Position numbers and translations under genes: made by a program | Assembly: GCA_000499405.2 (NCBI GenBank) | Contig: HG738136.1 | Coordinates: 1,351,274 to 1,415,273, forward strand | Length of the DNA: 64,000 bases | Source: Onchocerca volvulus | Taxonomy: Eukaryota > Nematoda > Chromadorea > Rhabditida > Onchocercidae | Direction of reading: 5' to 3' | In this document: piece after piece, positions 39,601 to 51,702 of the stretch | Numbering within the stretch: the stretch's first letter is position 1 | Layout of the letters: each line of letters begins with the position of its first letter | Notes under the pieces: model-generated | Told to the model about the DNA's origin: nothing | Databases searched by the model: none | What the model saw: the letters and a program-made list of their open reading frames with translations, nothing else

Positions 39601-41516
39601 AACATTTCTCACTCATCTATTCCAGTGAATTATTTGCTTTAGTTTATTTGCAGTATATTGTATTTATTTGTTTGCCGATTTTCTCACATGTTTAGCCTAT
39701 TTCACCTCTATTAGATGCCAGTTTCATCTAAACACCTATTTAGACTCTTAGCATTTAAACACCTATTCAGATTCTTAGCATAATAATACTTACTTATTGT
39801 CACCATCATCCTGTGGTGTTGGATCATCATCATGACCATTAATATCCGTACTTGCCAATGGGTCATAATTCGCCGCCAGATCCGGATGATCTCGCTGAAT
39901 ACCATCATCCAATATCGAAACAGATATATTACGACCAGCATAACCTAATAACCATGCAGCTTGTACATTCATATCAAAACCTCCCTGAGCACCATTATTC
40001 TGCAACACAGTATTTTGATGTTTTTCTGGGGAATTATCGTACTCTGAGCAAACTTCAAAAATATTATTAATATCTTTTCTGATATTTTTCGGATAAAAGT
40101 TTGAAGAAATTTCGAAAAAACTTTTGAGGAAGTCTTTTATTCAAAAATTTTTGCATTTAACGTTGTCAAAACTACCTAGCTATGCTCAATACTTGAAAAG
40201 AGAACAAGTTTCCCAAACATCTTAACTTATTCTTCTTTTGAAAAGTATTTAATGCTAAGATGTTCAAAAAAAGAAAGCGAAAAGAAAAAAATACTTTCTA
40301 TACTCTCGAATTCTATTGAATATGTTTGTATTTTACAAAATTTCTTTTATAAAAGGAAAAACAATCTTGTGAAATATTTAAGCATTCAATAGATTTCGAA
40401 AGTAATAGAAATCGAGTTGACTTTAAAACATTCAAAAAATGAAAAAAAAAAAAAATAGATACCAAATACCACTGTTCCTTGTACAACGGATCTGGAAATG
40501 GCAAAACAGGTGCATCATGCTGGATAAAATCAATTCGCGGTTCTGTATTGGATATCAATCCAGTATGCCTTATATTGGTCGAACTACCAGCAAGTTCATG
40601 AGCAATATCCGGATATAGAAAATCACGTTTTCGTCTTACTCTGAATATTTAGAAAATGACACCGAGATTTAACGAAAAATTGGAAATAAAATTTCAAAAA
40701 AATTATACCCTGATTTCTAGTCATTGTCATGTAAAATAATGGAAGAAATTCATTTTTTTTTTTTTTTTTTTTTTTAAATCTAAGCAACTAAGCTTGCAAT
40801 ACCTTGGCCTTTGTTCTTCGATCGATAAAATATCAGGATGCTCTTGCAATCTTGAAATTATTTCACGTTTTCTTCGTCTTGAGCGTTGTTTTGATATGTG
40901 AGTAACGAAATAAGATTTACCATCAAGAAATGGCTGACCCTAAAATCTCCAAGAAATTTATTTTATGTTCGAATTTGGAATTCTAAAACTTCATTTTTCT
41001 GTAAACTCTAAATTAATAGTATATACTCCATAAATTCAAAAATCAACTGAAATGATTGCTTTAACTTCTGATAGATAACAATGGGACTGAGTTTTAAGAA
41101 TAACGATAAATTCGTAAGAACTTTCCATCTCTCAAAATTACTAAAATGGATGGAGATTAACAAGCACAGAGAGAGAAAAAGAGAAGAAAGATGTGAGTCT
41201 CCTCGAAAAATGGCAGTCTCAAAGAATCTGTCTCCTAGCAAACTTCCAGTTCTAATTTCATGTCAAATATTAAAATCAATTGGAACAGATAATCTGCTAG
41301 CAAATTTTGGCAATAGCTTACTCTAATTTCTAAACCATGTTGTTTGGCAATTAAATGAGCCTTCTTGTCATTTCTCTCGCGAAGTCTCATAACTGTATGA
41401 CTTGGCTCTGGGCAAGCATCATCGACATCAGCTATACATATCGAATCATGCTCAATGGCCAAAATTTTTTGCAGACAATCGAATAAAACGAGTATTCTCA
41501 CCAACTGCCAATACAT
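22369..41516 (-). CDS. bli-4: Furin-like proprotein convertase BLI-4 (blisterase), alternatively spliced
   Basis: A calcium-dependent subtilisin-type protease of the kexin/furin family. It cleaves secretory-pathway precursors after basic residues; in C. elegans BLI-4 is needed for cuticle formation and moulting. Twelve shared minus-strand exons were found: 41516-41322, 40939-40803, 40640-40463, 39999-39794, 39082-38960, 38426-38232, 38054-37898, 37486-37386, 37088-36861, 36575-36380, 36106-35986 and 35671-35517 (664 residues). All junctions keep phase. They are followed by either of two 3' sets, giving predicted proteins of 755 residues (exons 34759-34664, 33358-33179) or 947 residues (27622-27468, 24784-24585, 24000-23773, 23220-23061, 22477-22369). 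The sequence is very close to my recollection of C. elegans BLI-4 across the catalytic and P domains, closer than to other convertases. The start is fixed by a TTTTTTCAG acceptor ending one base before the ATG. Confidence 0.95.
25680..25900 (+). mobile_element. Probable N-terminal remnant of the Helitron
   Basis: Plus-strand DNA with higher complexity than the intron around it. It contains loosely repeated units (ATAAACGTGTTTACCGCCAA-like, 25727-25830) and a degraded Arg/Glu/Asn-rich reading ([15 protein letters not shown]). Such repeats resemble the basic N-terminus of some Helitron proteins. The link to the helicase relic 0.7 kb downstream is inferred from position and strand. Confidence 0.4.
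26215..26320 (+). repeat. Pyrimidine-rich tract
   Basis: About 100 bases almost wholly C and T on the plus strand, within the bli-4 intron and between the two parts of the transposon relic. Confidence 0.6.
26558..27225 (+). pseudogene. Broken Helitron-type PIF1 helicase (C-terminal part)
   Basis: The plus strand inside a bli-4 intron encodes, over several frames, the C-terminal half of a Helitron RepHel/PIF1-like helicase. Recognisable pieces in order: [112 protein letters not shown], then [19 protein letters not shown] and a decayed ACSRIGK. At least three frameshifts are visible: after the KIGLP region near 26835, in an A run near 26905, and after NMPFN. There are also in-frame stops, three as TGA between 26610 and 26650 and one TAG inside the canonical KAQGQSL motif. 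No intact ORF remains, so it is a dead copy. The terminal hairpin and ends were not found. Confidence 0.8.
27623..33178. other. bli-4 intronic DNA between the two alternative terminal sets
   Basis: For the long isoform this is intron; for the short isoform it is downstream flank. It is A+T-rich with homopolymer runs. No exon that fits bli-4 phases and no protein-like frame was seen on either strand. Confidence 0.55.
33021..33026 (-). terminator. AATAAA poly(A) signal for the short bli-4 isoform
   Basis: Minus-strand AATAAA about 155 bases beyond the TGA of the alternative membrane-anchor exon. It supports use of that exon as a real transcript end. Confidence 0.45.
33179..34759 (-). CDS. bli-4: bli-4 short-isoform terminal exons: basic linker, membrane anchor, Thr-rich tail
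   Basis: Two exons, 34759-34664 (32 codons) and 33358-33179 (59 codons plus stop), both phase 0 and both in phase with the last shared exon. The first follows a TTCAG acceptor and is highly basic ([12 protein letters not shown]...). The second begins with a hydrophobic helix of about 23 residues ([19 protein letters not shown]), then CRR. It ends in a Thr/Ser/Pro tail that includes a six-fold ACT codon run. An AATAAA at 33021-33026 on the minus strand lies about 155 bases beyond the stop. The second exon cannot join the downstream Cys-rich exons because it ends in a stop, so it must be an alternative terminal exon. I predict a membrane-bound convertase lacking the Cys-rich domain. The basic linker could itself be a processing site. 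Confidence 0.75.
35517..41516 (-). CDS. bli-4: bli-4 shared exons: signal peptide, prodomain, S8 catalytic domain, P domain
   Basis: Residues 1-20 ([20 protein letters not shown]) form a signal peptide. The prodomain, to residue 116, holds two basic cleavage sites: RRRKR at 86-90 and the main RVRRKR site at 111-116 before Asp117. The catalytic triad is complete: Asp201 in SILDDG, His240 in KHGTRCAGE and Ser414 in GTSASAPLA. The oxyanion Asn341 lies in ASGNGG. The 295-318 stretch ([11 protein letters not shown]...) matches the convertase substrate-binding region. The P domain begins near 460, contains the conserved RGD (549-551) in KRGDLKLTL, and ends with [18 protein letters not shown] near 620. 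A Ser/Pro-rich spacer follows to residue 664. NIS and NLT are possible N-glycosylation sites. The last shared donor (GTGCAT) is weaker than the others, which fits a regulated splice decision. Reading through it would add about 17 residues and stop. Confidence 0.95.
38531..38549. repeat. TA dinucleotide run in a bli-4 intron
   Basis: A short (TA)n run. Similar runs occur at 2909-2928, 24168-24185, 42546-42558 and 44537-44552. Confidence 0.6.
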
Positions 41517-44500
41517 CCTGAAAAAATATCGAATCAACCATTATTTATTTCAGGATAAAACTAAAAATTATTCAAACGTAAGTGAAATTAGACATTTCAA
41601 TCTGCGTGAAAGGAGGTTTACTTGGCAAACAAATATAGCTCACAGGATAACAGAATTTTCTAAATTTATGAAATTTTCAATAAATCTCTACTGCATGGAA
41701 TATAATCAGTAATGATTTTATATTTCTTTTTTTTTTTAAATAGGATAAGATAGAATATAAAGCATTAAGCGAATAATAGCACATAACTTAGAGAAAGTCA
41801 TGCTACATGAAAAGTTGCATGAAGTAGATTAAACGCCACTATTTTTATTTAGTTAATTCAAAAATAAAATTATTGTGATAAAGTAATCATTCAAAATTCA
41901 ATATGGCTAATTTGAAAAAAAAAATAATTTTTTCTTCTAATTATGATAAGAAAATAAAGCTTTATCATTTATGTCTCATCTTTACTTCAAAAATTGAGTA
42001 ATTAAATATATGGTTGAATACGCTGATACAGTAAAGTTTAATATTACCAATTTTTTCTTCTCTAAACATTTCGGAACAGTTTTCAAATATACATTTTTTC
42101 CTAATCAAATTTAAATGAGAAAGTTTTTCTTCATAATTTCGACATCTTTTTTTCTCAATTACTTTATAAATAATCACAAAAAGAAATTTCGTTTATAAAG
42201 AGAGACACAAAAGATAAGTTTCTGAATAGAGACAATTGTATAAGATACAGAATTAATGATTACGATCAATAATTCAGAAAAAAGTACGAAAGAAACATTG
42301 ATTTTAAAAGTAAATAGAGTGAAATGAATTTTAGAAATGGAATTTGGCGAAATACCGAGAAGATTTCTCTTATCCGGAAATATAAGCCTACTAAGTCTTA
42401 ACCAATAAATAAAATTCTTCCTTTCTATCTTCGTAGCCCAGAAAAAAAAAAATATTAAATAATCCGGTTTGGTTTTATCCATATAATCTGGATCATATTT
42501 GATATATATATACTATTTTTTTAATATTTTTTTTAAATATATACATATATATATATATCCTTTCATGAAATACTAATTAAAGTAAATTTTATCAACAAGA
42601 ATGGACTGAAGTAAATGACTGAAGATACAGAAAATATTTGAGAAATTGATGTTCAGATATACATCAATCGAATAAAAGATATTGCATCATGATTATTTGA
42701 AGTATTATAGTAAATAATCAGATCAATTTGGTATAACATGCGTCTCTGAATTTATAAATATTATAATCACTTTCTTAATTATTATATAATTTATAATATA
42801 AGAAATAATGCGAATTGCAAAACTGACAAAGTTATTTTTTGGAAAATTATTTTTCAGCTCTTTCCCTTCATTTCACTCTCATTAATAGAACTAGCAAACA
42901 ATTACTGCTATATTCATTTCGTGTCCTATGATGATCTCAACTAGATTCCTCATTTTAATTGAAGCACGAAATTTGTTCACGATTATTTCTCTAACAGTGA
43001 GCAAAATATTTTTTTTATCATCAAATTTCACTTCAATTTTTTGTTGAAATTTTTTTCTATAATACTTAAAAAAATGAAAAAATTCAATTAAAAAACCAAG
43101 CATTTTTAGCATCACTTTTGGAGAAAATATCATAATTTTTTTTATAGCATTTTTATAGTACTTCAAAAAAGCTCACCTGAAATGAATATTTTAAGCAACA
43201 TAGAAAAGACAAAACAACTGGTAAGCTTGGAATCATAATGAAATTTTTGTTTGAAATTATCTATCAAATAAAATAAAAGTATTATGACTGGCAAGAAATA
43301 AAAAAGTCTAGTTTCTTGCCTATCATCAGATTAAGTTTTCCAATAATAAATTATTCAGGGGTCATCGATATATTTAATTTCTTATGCACTTACTAAATCC
43401 AAAATCATATGGTAAATTGAAATTATTTAAGTTTATTTTCAGATTATGTTGCTCTATTGAATAGCATATTTATTTATTTCATCCTGCTTTACAACGATTG
43501 TTCAAACTATATAATTAATTAGTAAATTATTCTATAGTTTATACCCAACCAAAACTTTCCTAATTAAAATGTTTGTCCAAGAACAGAAATTTTTTCGATA
43601 TTTCAAGAAGTGAAAACAAAAACTGTTGAGAAAAATGAAATATATGTAATAAAAAGAATGAAGGATATGTAAATGATTTCAAAAAAAAAAAAAAAAAAGA
43701 TAAATTTTCACCTTAAATATCAACAATACTTTCATAATACAATAACAGAAAAAAAGAATATTGCAAAATTAAAAAACTAATAAAATTTCGTTTTAAACAA
43801 ATTTTTCTATGAAATAAATTAGATAAAGAGATAAAAAAGAAATTCTATTTTTCTTCTTAATTCAAAAATATTTCTCAAATATTTTCCCAGAATTTTTCCA
43901 TAAAAAGAGATTTCAAGCATAAATCTTTAAAATTTTTTAAAAAAAAAAGGAAGCAAAAGTCTAGAATATCGAAAATTTCTATTCTTTTCAGATAACATAT
44001 GTACTTTATTACTAAATATTCATCTCATTAAAATATCATTATACAATTGAGAGCGGAATTCATACGACATTATATTTTGCTCCATCAAACAATAATTAAA
44101 CTTGAAAATTTTCCAGAAAAAAACATGTAAGATTGAAAATATGCAGTATTAATTAGCTATTTCATATATCAAAATATTGGCCTGAAAAAATAACAGGAAA
44201 TAAAATAAAAGAAAAATTGAAAAATATTCATCTATTATGAAGATTAGGAAATTATATATATTTTGTAGATATGATCAAATGCGTTTCAACTAAATAAAAA
44301 AATGAATTTTCTATATGTATATATAAGCTTATGAAATGTATATGTCAATATGTATTGCAAAACCTATCAGAAATTAATCAGATTTTTAATATCAATTTCT
44401 GTGGTAACGAAAAGAAAAAAACATGCAAACATATGTTCTATCAAATTAAAAATATTAGAAGCAATCAAGAAACAACTCGCAAAGAACAATTTATTTTGCG

Positions 44501-45664
44501 TATGGAAACAAAAATAGATAGAACGAACATATACATATATATATATATATATTTGTAGACAGAGGTAACTTAAATTCTTGCTCATGTAAACAAGTGAGAA
44601 GTCAAGCAAAACAAGTTTCCAAACTTTTGCCAACCCTCCTAAGTAGTTTCATCATTACTAGTAATTAATTACACTTCGCTATTCCTCCGTAGCACTTTTA
44701 CTTGTAGTAATAAGGAAACTGGTACCATAATCTAGACTTATTCAAGCCATGAACAAATAATGATGATCAATGATGATAATGTCAACTGAAACACATTTGA
44801 GAAAAATTGATAAATTTCACTTAAATATGAGTAGTAAATGACAATTTAGTTTAGAATCACAAAGAGATCTATATTAATGGAAATGTAATCTGCATAATTA
44901 ATAGTTAAAATATCGTAGTGCAAAGTAGCTTGAAAATTTTAAAGTATGCTGAAGACCAACAAGTAAAAATTAACGATTTCACGTGAAATTTTACACTGAA
45001 AAATCCATTCTGATTATATATTTTCAGTACAAATTCAATTACGAATTTTAATCTATCATTTGCACAGACCTGATTAATTTCTTCCACCTCAAAATGAAAT
45101 TCCGCTTCAAAATTTAACCTTACTTGTAGCTCGAAGATTTTTATTGGTTTTTTTTTTTTTGTAGATTTTTATTAGTTTTTTTTTTGTAGCATATAATTAT
45201 ACCAGGAGTTTTTTTAAGAGTAGTGCTCTAAATTATTAGTATTAAAGTAGTTCATTCCTGAAACATAGTAAGATATTTATTTCTGCAGTAATAGTCCAAA
45301 AGCAATAATTCATCATCAGCTATCAAATAAGTGTCACAAAATTAGGCAATCTATTTGGAGTTTCTGTTATCCTGAAAAATTTTTATTATTTAAAAATCTT
45401 GATTTTTTCTATTGTTTCAAAACTAATTCAACTAGGCTACTGCTGTTCCGAACTATTCTGAATTCAGATTAGAATATCACTTCATATTTTTACATTTATG
45501 GGATTTTTACGATAATACTTTCAACTTACATACACATACAGCTATTAATTTTAATCTGCTATAGCACCAAATTTTATTTTAAAATTCACTTTTCCTCTAG
45601 ATAATTCATCCATTTTTATTTTTCTAATCCACCTACTCAAACATTTTTAGTGCAATATCTCCCA

Positions 45665-45698
<34 letters not shown>

Positions 45699-46880
45699 CT
45701 GAAAACCATTCTACAATTTTTTAGAATTTTAGATTTTTATAAGTTGTTTCACTTTATACTTCTATAAATTATTTGACTCCAAATCTTTTTAAAACACTTT
45801 GAATTTTCCATTAGTTTGATTAAAAATATTGCTAATATGTTATGATTTGATCTGCTTATAGTTTTATCATTTTTATGATTCATTTATAATTAGTTTCTCA
45901 TGATTTATATTACAATCAATGATGTCATAAATGAAGCATTTATTATGACGCCATTTTATAATACCATAATATTACAAATATAAAGTTATGCGAATTGAAC
46001 AAAAATATCGGCTTGAGAAAAAAAACGATATATTTGATTTTTAAAAATTTTAGAATACTTCATGTCGTTCAAATAATTTAAATAATATACTTAAAATCAA
46101 CGGTAACAACTGATGATTTAACTTCACTGCATGATATTTCCAAACTCCAATAAAGTCAGTAACTTAAAAAATCAGAAAAATTCAATAAAAAAAATTCGAA
46201 ACCTTTTCAATGTCGATGATAGTATGCTTGCAATCCTTGACGAATGACGTACGTATTTATCGCAGAATGATTGAACAAATAAGGAAATTGAAATTTGCTA
46301 GCAAACCAAATATTTGAAATTTTATTTAGGAAATAATAGTAGCAACAGCAGTAGCAATTCGGCATTTAAAAATAGAAATTAGCAAAAGTAGTCGGAAAAA
46401 TTACAGCTGCAACAACAATAAGTATTATTGCTGTTGATTCTGAATGATTGCTCCGCTAATATACTGATAAGCTATCCTGCTCATTTTTTGCTCCAAACTG
46501 GTTCGTTTCATCAATTTAAAAAAGGAGATAAATGCGTTATTTTCTTGTTTTTAATAGTCGGAAATCATGAAGAATTTGAAATACGCATGGTATACATATG
46601 CATAAATATACACAAATATACCGCTACTGCTGTGCTATTTTCCTTTTTTTGTTTGAAACGAAGAGCCAATCGTTAGCTGAAATTAGCAGAAAAATTTAAA
46701 TTTTATCAATTTCATTTCTAAATTTTCTTCGTCGCAATCTCATAAAAGGAAACTTATTAAATTAATGATGAAATAATTGAAGTGGAACTCGAAAAAAGAG
46801 AAGTAAAGTAAAAATTATGTAGGCAGGTAAATGATAGAAAAAGATTTTTTGATATTTAGGAATTCCCAATGATAATTTGA
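41517..46880. other. Upstream DNA of bli-4, proximal part
   Basis: It starts at the probable trans-splice acceptor of bli-4 (41518-41520) and should hold the promoter. No TATA box stands out. The DNA is A+T-rich with homopolymer and TA runs, and no protein-like frame was found. Confidence 0.5.
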
Positions 46881-47028
46881 TATGATTTGAATATTTCAAC
46901 CATTCAAATGTTTCAATAATTCCGGTCTGAACACCTGGAGGCAGTAAGTTCAAGATATGAGAATCAAGTAATCTATCATCCTCCGGATGTTTCAAGCTAA
47001 TTGAGAACATCTGATTAAAGCATTGACA
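46880..47028 (-). other. Candidate isolated exon
   Basis: A minus-strand frame after a TTTAATCAG acceptor reads MFSISLKHPEDDRLLDSHI, then NLLPPGVQTGIIETFEWLKY. Its composition is more protein-like than anything else in the 22 kb upstream of bli-4. Possible donors are GTGTTC (after the PP codons) and GTTGAA. No partner exon was identified and I do not know the family. Confidence 0.25.
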
Positions 47029-47904
47029 ATTAATTTAGAAGAGCTATTTTAACAAAAACTGATGCACCTCATTAAATAAAAAACAATTGTAATATGATAA
47101 TTGATAGTATCCCTATCATTTTTTACCGAAAAATAATCAAATTGTTTTATTTATCTTTTGATTAATCCCCACTATTTTAAATTTATTTTCAGAAATATTT
47201 TTTCCTATGGTATTAATGAAGTATTTAGCAATTGATACAAAAATTGCGTTTTTTTTTTTTCAAACATTTGTAACAGCACTTATTATTTTAACTAATTTTA
47301 ACCTATTTCATTAAATAAAATAAAATTCTTGAAGTATAAAATCTTCCAATTTAATAAATAAATTGAAGAAGAAATGAGAGAAGATGAAAATCTTAAATAT
47401 ACAGAAACGAATTAACAAAAAATTGCAACTGAAGAAAACAATTAATTTCAATAATTCTAAATTAATCAAGTAAGTGACCGAGATCTAATATTTCATATAT
47501 TTTATAAGAAGTATTAAAGTTATATTTCGAATCTTTGTAAGAAATGGAATTAAGTAACAAGGATTCAATGTTCAAGTATTGGAAGTGTTAAAGTTAAAAG
47601 TTAAAAAGATTAAAATTAGCTTAAAATACTTGATAAATTAAATAGGAACTTGAACTGAATGCTAATAATCAAGAAATTGAAATTAATGAATAGACCCTAA
47701 TACTCGATCGTATCAAACATAGCAAATATAGAAGGAAAAAAAAAAGACCACAAATTTTTTGTAATTATATCCTCTACCACCAATTTATCGACTGCTCGAA
47801 TTTTCCTGACCTATTTATCAGGTTGCGACGATATGCAATAATTATTTCCCGCCAGTAGAATTGTTGATATTTTTTATGGAATGTAATTTGGGAGATATCT
47901 GGCT

Positions 47905-48235
47905 CAAATCACTTGAAGGGAAGTGATTCTGTTTCTTTATTAAACTGAAATAGATAATCTGAAATGAGCCAAGAATGAGGAAGGACAATTGTTTGAGGCT
48001 GGGCCATAAACTAACATCCGAAAAAAAAAAAACATTTTATGGAATAAAGTTCGAGTGATCTATTAAAAAAAGATCATTCTATGCTAAATGAATTGATTGT
48101 TTATGCGAAGATTCCTAATCGAATCACTTGAACTTTGGAAAATTAAATCCGATTTCTATCAGGGACAAGCCTGAAATAAGCCAAGGATGAGGAAGGCCCA
48201 ATTATTTGACATCGAGCCATAAACTAATATTCAAA
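47905..48235 (+). repeat. Degenerate direct duplication, period about 212 bases
   Basis: Segment 47959-48020 (CTGAAATGAGCCAAGAATGA...) recurs at 48171-48235 with scattered mismatches. AATCACTTGAA likewise recurs at 47908 and 48122. The middle parts have diverged. This suggests an old tandem duplication or two copies of a dispersed repeat. Confidence 0.55.
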
Positions 48236-49124
48236 GTGAAAATATTCTCCGATTGTGCGGGAAACATTTGTATGATGTCGCCAATAAATCATCATTCGGT
48301 CAATTTCATTATACAAATTTCTAGTATTAATTCAATATTCCTAATGTTGTTTCTATGAATGTTTTTCTCGATTGAGTTTATCCAAATTAATCATTAATTA
48401 ATGAATTTAATTAGTCCTGAGAGTTTCATCTTTTTGTCAAAAGATTTCTCAATCTAATGATATCTTTTTTTTTTTTTTTTTTAGATCAATCATTGATTTT
48501 TTCGGCTAGCAGCTATTTGGTTAAAATTTATAAATAATTTTTAATTAAGTTAAAAGCTAGAAAAAGGATTACTTAAATGGAAAAAATTTGATTCTCGAAT
48601 TCCTTTTAGAATGTCGATTGAATGACCGGATAAGCAGATCCTGAAAAACAGAAGTATTACGGTATCAAACGTCTTTTTTTGAATTCAATTCCTTAATAAT
48701 TCGAGATATTTTTGCTTGGCAGAAAAATTTTAGTATAAATCTAACTATGGGACTAATTTAAGAGACAATTTCTGAATTCAAGATTATTGGTTGTAATCAA
48801 CGATGAAAGGAGCATTTCTCTTTCTCATAAAATTATTCAAACTTATCCTAAAAAAATTTTTACAAACTTGTCAACAGAAAAATTGAAGTGATATTTGAAA
48901 AAAAAAAAAAAAAGAAAATCAAACAGTATTCCACGATTACAGTAACATTTGTAGTTATTCAATATTCTTTAAATTCCTACTGTATATGAATTTTTAATCA
49001 AAAATGACACTAACTATTGTAGAATTCACTTAACATTAATATCTTTTTGTTCAATTCTTCTTTCAATAATTGTTGATTCATCATATGGAAGATTTAAAAT
49101 ATCAAAATTATGAGAATAAATTCT

Positions 49125-49250
49125 GAAAATCCAAAAAAAAAATCAAAAAAAAAAAACTCCAAAATCCAAAAAAAAACTCTAAAAACTCCAAAAATTCAAA
49201 AACATCAAAAATCCAAAAAAAAAATTCCAAAAATTTACAAAATCCATATT
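49125..49250 (+). repeat. A-rich degenerate CCAAAAA array
   Basis: Many variants of TCCAAAAAA in tandem, probably a slippage-grown low-complexity tract. Confidence 0.6.
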
Positions 49251-50967
49251 TCGATAGAAATTCTTAGAAGCCCAAAATAGAACATTGAAAGATTAATTGA
49301 TAAAAAGTTGAAATTCTTTTATAATTTTGTTAATAATAATTTTCCCAATAAACAAATAAAAATTTTTTGGCTGATGTTAAATTTGATTTTCTCTTTTTGG
49401 ACAAATATTTCATGAATTATTGGTTTAAATAAATTGATAAAATGTTAAGATAGGGAAAAAAAGAATCATCAAGTTTCATGAATTTTATGCATATCTTTTC
49501 ATGAATTAATGGATCATCGATTTTACTTTTCTTTTTTTTTTCTAGCTTAAATTTATCAAATATCATTAAATTTTGCTTAATCTGAAACAAAAAAATTTAG
49601 TTTATGACTAAAAAATATACATATTTTGTAAAAGAAAGAAGAAGAAACGAAGAGACAAACCGATCAAGCAAACCTGTTATTGCACAAAAATTTGAAGAAA
49701 ATGGCAATGTGAAAATAAAAAAAAAATGAATCAACAAAAACGATTTAGTAAGGAAAAAAAAAAAAAGAAAAACTTTTTCTATCCTAAAAATTGAAAAAAT
49801 AGAAGAGAAAAAAAAAGAAATGTAAAGAAAAATATTTGAATGAAATTTAAATTCACGAATTTTATTTGTTTATTTTCATAATAAAAACAAATATTACATT
49901 TTGGAAAGAAAAATTTTCAAATCATTCCATCGCAAATTCTTCTAATGAATAATTCATTTTTGTTTCTTTTCATCGTTTTTACATTTTTCAAGCAATAATT
50001 TTTATCATTTGTTCTCAAAATTTCAAACAAGTTTCACTGAATTTTTGTTACTAAAAATTTTAAAAATGTTTTTTCATTTTCGTCTTAGAAATAATTACAC
50101 ATTCGCTTTCTTTTAATTCCTTTTTTTTTTTTTTTTTTTTTTTTTTCAATGTGACACTGATATCGATGATGTGACAAAGAAGCACTGCGACACATGCAAT
50201 TTTTGACAATTCACGTACGTAATTACGTGAAAAAGGATGTTTATTTTGAAGGAGCCTTAAATTTCAATTTTGAAAAAGTCAAAAAAAAAAAAGAAGAAAA
50301 CAATATGAGATGGATTAAAGTATTTATGATGTTTTTTTGAAGTTCTGAAATTTTTGAAATTTTTTTTTAAGCTTCAAATCGAAAACAAATGTAATTGCAT
50401 GATATTATATGCATATGTATACTCTAAACAACCTTCAATAACGTGAAATAATTTTTTTTATCATTAATTTATAAATTCTAATTTAAAAAAAAGAAAACTT
50501 TAAAAATTTCAAATTTCTAAATAAATGGATTTTGAAGTTTTTCATTCTATTAGAATCTTAAGCATTGATTCTATCACAATTAATTCAACTTTTCATACTT
50601 ATCGATTAATATTTTATGAAATACAAAAAAAAAAAGTCTTTAGTAATTGTAATGTTTATTTAAAAATGATAGTAAAATTGTAAATTTTAGTAATTATCGA
50701 GCATAACGAAGATTATTTCGATCAATAGTTTCGTCCTATTTAAGAAATTGGCAATTAGTGATATTTTCAATTTATCACTAATTCTGATCACATTATTACA
50801 ACCGCAGAAAATGAACAGATATATTAATATTAGATATGAAAAGATTTAAAGTTTAAAGATAAAGATGAAAAGTTGAAAATTTATAAAAAAAAATAAACTT
50901 GATCAGTATGAAATATTAATGATTATTCAATTTTTTTCTTTTTTTTTTTTTTTTTTTTGAAACAATT

Positions 50968-51020
50968 TTTTACTTCCTGGAAATTTTACTTCCTGGATAA
51001 CATTTTACTTCCTGAAAAAT
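50968..51020 (+). repeat. TTTTACTTCCTGG, three tandem copies
   Basis: Copies start at about 50968, 50984 and 51003, next to a long T run. GGAA/TTCC cores are present, but there is no support for a function. Confidence 0.6.
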
Positions 51021-51144
51021 TTATCTTCGTAATTATTATCGTTCAATCATTACCATAAAATGGCTTGATTATCCAAATATCATCTATTGCTATTACCGTA
51101 ATATGATGACATGATTCCAAATATCCAAGCTATTATAGAAAATA

Positions 51145-51181
<37 letters not shown>

Positions 51182-51569
51182 GCGCATAAAATGAAGATGA
51201 AAAATAAAATTTATTTTGTGACTTTCTTAATTTCAATGATATTTTTTACGATTTTAATCTTTTATTTTTCTTTTTTTTTTCTTTTCGATTTCTAATTAAA
51301 TCATAAATGTGATATTGGAAAAGATGAAATGAAAAGAGAAGGATATATGTGACACAAATTTACGATTCGTCATTGATATAAACTTGCAAATTGTTTTAGG
51401 TTTAACGATGGACGAAATAAAAGTAGAACTGAAGAACGAATCGAAACTTACGTGAATTTGAAAATTGAATCGTAAATTTAGGTTCTAAAAAATGCACATA
51501 TTTTTCGAAAGAAGTTTTCCAAATTTTTTAAAGAAATTTTCCAGGTTATAAATAAAAAAATTTTTTTAA

Positions 51570-51702
<133 letters not shown>

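Noticed and set aside
39711..39941. Minus-strand Met-rich 76-codon frame
   Set aside because: Frame shadow of the bli-4 exon that carries the catalytic Asp.
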